A DNA stretch of 64,000 bases from Mesorhizobium erdmanii USDA 3471 (GTDB lineage: Bacteria > Pseudomonadota > Alphaproteobacteria > Rhizobiales > Rhizobiaceae). Below the pieces are notes generated by a model that worked only from the letters and a program-made list of their open reading frames with translations, was not told where the DNA came from and did no database searches. The stretch covers positions 152,605-216,604 of the forward strand of contig NZ_AXAE01000016.1 of NCBI RefSeq assembly GCF_000472705.1, given 5' to 3'. Below, in pieces: positions 62,780-64,000 of this stretch; positions within the stretch are counted from its first letter, which is position 1, and every line of letters begins with the position of its first letter. A program made the translations under genes and the position numbers.

Positions 62780-63084
62780 CAGTGGTTTCCTCAAGCGGTT
62801 GCGCCAAAGACAAAGCTGCATTGCCAGATATAGCGGTTCGCCAAGCGAAAACGATGGCGATTCGTCGTCAGAATGATGATCGTCGATGATCTCGACAATA
62901 CGACTTGCCTACAATCCCGTCGCCAGGCGACGTACCGCAGGACCATCGCCCGGGCAAGTAGCATGAAGTCGGTCCCGCTTGCCTGACACATGATCCTGCC
63001 TCATATGGATCAGTCCACGCGATGGAATGTTCGTTGCCGGGCTTGGCCGCGCAACGGGCATTTTCCCAGATTCCGGAGCTGAAG
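62780..63084. other. Divergent gap between DUF3168 and hydratase genes
   Basis: 305 bp with no supported gene. In a phage or GTA order the head-tail adaptor would lie here on the minus strand, but only short frames without its conserved pattern are visible. Confidence 0.4.
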
Positions 63085-63703
63085 ATGCTCGATGCAGAAA
63101 AAGCCAGGGCCGCGTCCCGGTTGCTGGTAGGCCATTGGGACAACGGCACCAGCCTCGACGCCATCCCCCAGCAGTTGCGGCCACAAACGCGGACCGACGG
63201 CTATGCCATCCAGTCGCATGTGATGGATCGTTCTTCAGCGCCGCTTTTCGGCTGGAAGATTGCCGCGACCAGCCTGGCCGGACAAAGGCACATCAATGTC
63301 GATGGCCCGATGGCCGGGCGTCTGCTCGCCGAAAAAGCGGTCGAGGTTGGCGGCGCCGTTTCGCTGGCGACGAGCAAGATGCGGGTGGCCGAGATCGAAT
63401 TCGCGTTCCGTTTCGGCCGCCCTTTGCCGCCTCGCCCCACACCCTATGAAATCGCCGAGGTAATAGGTGCCGTGGCAGGCCTACACCCGGCGATCGAGAT
63501 ACCGGATTCACGCTACGACGATTTCTGCGCCGTCGGGGCGCCGCAGCTCATCGCCGACAATGCCTGTGCCAATCTGTTTGTCATAGGCGAGCCCGTGCAG
63601 GAAGACTGGCGCGACGTGGACCTGGCAAAACATGCGGTGACCGGTTCTGTCCTGGGAAAGTCGCAGTACAACGGGTCAGGCGCGGCGGTGCTGGGCGACC
63701 CTA
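63085..63703 (+). pseudogene. 2-Keto-4-pentenoate hydratase (FAH-like), truncated by IS insertion
   Basis: The first 206 residues of a hydratase of the MhpD/fumarylacetoacetase-like family, with the substrate-binding text GWKIAATSLAGQRHINVDGP, EIEFAFRFGRPLP (metal-binding acidic residues) and HPAIEIPDSRYDDF. ATG 63085 has GGAGCTGAAG upstream. The frame is normal to VLGDP (63700) and then enters IS DNA at CTAG, losing the last 50-60 residues expected for the family. It would hydrate 2-hydroxypentadienoate-type products of aromatic degradation; as it stands it is probably inactive. Confidence 0.85.
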
Positions 63704-64000
63704 GAGCGCGTACTCAACCCTTGCATGACTTTCGAAGCAGTGATTCAACGCCTTTGATTTGGAGGCGATGATGGCACGCTACGATCTAAGCGAAACGGAA
63801 TGGCAAATCGTGGAGCCGCTTTTGCCGCCGCACGGCTTGGGCAAGAAGCGGGTCGACGATCGACGTGTGGTGAACGGCATATTTTATGTTTTGAGGACTG
63901 GCTCGCCTTGGCGCGATCTGCCCGAACGATATGGCCCCTACACCACGGTCTACAATCGCTTCAACCGCTGGGCTAAAAGAGGTGTCTGGTTGACGATGTT
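63704..64000 (+). mobile_element. IS5-family insertion sequence, left part
   Basis: DNA following the CTAG at 63701-63704 no longer matches the hydratase and leads within about 65 bp to an IS5-type transposase. CTAG or TNA targets are typical for the IS427 group of IS5. The right end lies beyond the window, so the exact inverted repeats and length cannot be given. Confidence 0.8.
63771..64000 (+). CDS. IS5-family transposase, N-terminal part (cut by window edge)
   Basis: 76 codons of a transposase beginning MARYDLSETEWQIVEPLLPP, with RVDDRRVVNGIFYVLRTG and PWRDLPERYGPYTTVYNRF, the N-terminal DUF4096 domain found in IS5/IS427-group transposases. GGAGG precedes the ATG; an adjacent ATG at 63768 is equally in frame. 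The DDE catalytic domain is outside the window. Confidence 0.92.
   Translation, partial: MARYDLSETEWQIVEPLLPPHGLGKKRVDDRRVVNGIFYVLRTGSPWRDLPERYGPYTTVYNRFNRWAKRGVWLTM

Noticed and set aside
1..64000. CRISPR array, rRNA operon, tmRNA or a known riboswitch
   Set aside because: I looked for regularly spaced repeats, rRNA segments, a tmRNA tag sequence and common riboswitch cores and saw none that I could support.

Overview
The window is chromosomal DNA of a GC-rich alphaproteobacterium of the order Rhizobiales, most likely Mesorhizobium or a close relative. This rests on gene content and order (rpoZ-rsh-pyrE-acpS-lepB-rnc-era; feuPQ next to cycHJKL-degP-response regulator-kinase-glnE), two Omp2b/RopA-type porins, and 45-bp palindromic repeats of a kind scattered through Rhizobiales genomes. 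No self-contained new system (CRISPR, defence island, biosynthetic cluster) is visible. The unusual content is a set of damaged genes around a tRNA-Ser, two repeat families sitting at gene ends, and some odd operon arrangements.

Region 1 (1-7.2 kb, minus strand): a housekeeping run of omega subunit, RSH (p)ppGpp synthetase/hydrolase, orotate phosphoribosyltransferase, a VOC protein, a DUF2062 membrane protein, AcpS, signal peptidase, RNase III and the start of Era, with several 4-bp stop/start overlaps. Region 2 (7.5-14.5 kb): NYN-domain protein, family 5 uracil-DNA glycosylase, GH25 muramidase, SmpB, DapA, a soluble lytic transglycosylase and an alpha/beta hydrolase.

Region 3 (14.5-21.2 kb) is accessory and decaying: a tyrosine integrase with a 1-base frameshift, an intact porin, a GIY-YIG protein, tRNA-Ser(GCU), a second porin with a 1-base frameshift, and a TPR-sulfotransferase with an in-frame amber codon near its 5' end. 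Region 4 (21.3-31.4 kb): an aminotransferase, MarR regulator and acylphosphatase, then a leucine-degradation operon (TetR regulator, isovaleryl-CoA dehydrogenase, methylcrotonyl-CoA carboxylase beta and alpha) with a small secreted four-cysteine protein between the two carboxylase genes. A branched-chain amino-acid binding protein converges on it.

Region 5 (31.8-47.7 kb): small secreted proteins, AMP nucleosidase, ETF-ubiquinone oxidoreductase (which could take the electrons released by isovaleryl-CoA dehydrogenase), a family 4 uracil-DNA glycosylase lacking two of the usual Fe-S cysteines, an XRE/MmyB regulator, an EamA transporter, aminopeptidase N, a PAS histidine kinase and an EF-hand protein. 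Region 6 (47.8-62.3 kb, all minus strand): glnE, a two-component pair, DegP protease, the cytochrome c maturation operon cycHJKL, a lipoprotein, feuQ, feuP and a small secreted protein. Region 7 (62.4-64 kb): an orphan gene-transfer-agent/phage-like DUF3168 gene, and a 2-keto-4-pentenoate hydratase gene cut by an IS5-family element that runs off the window.
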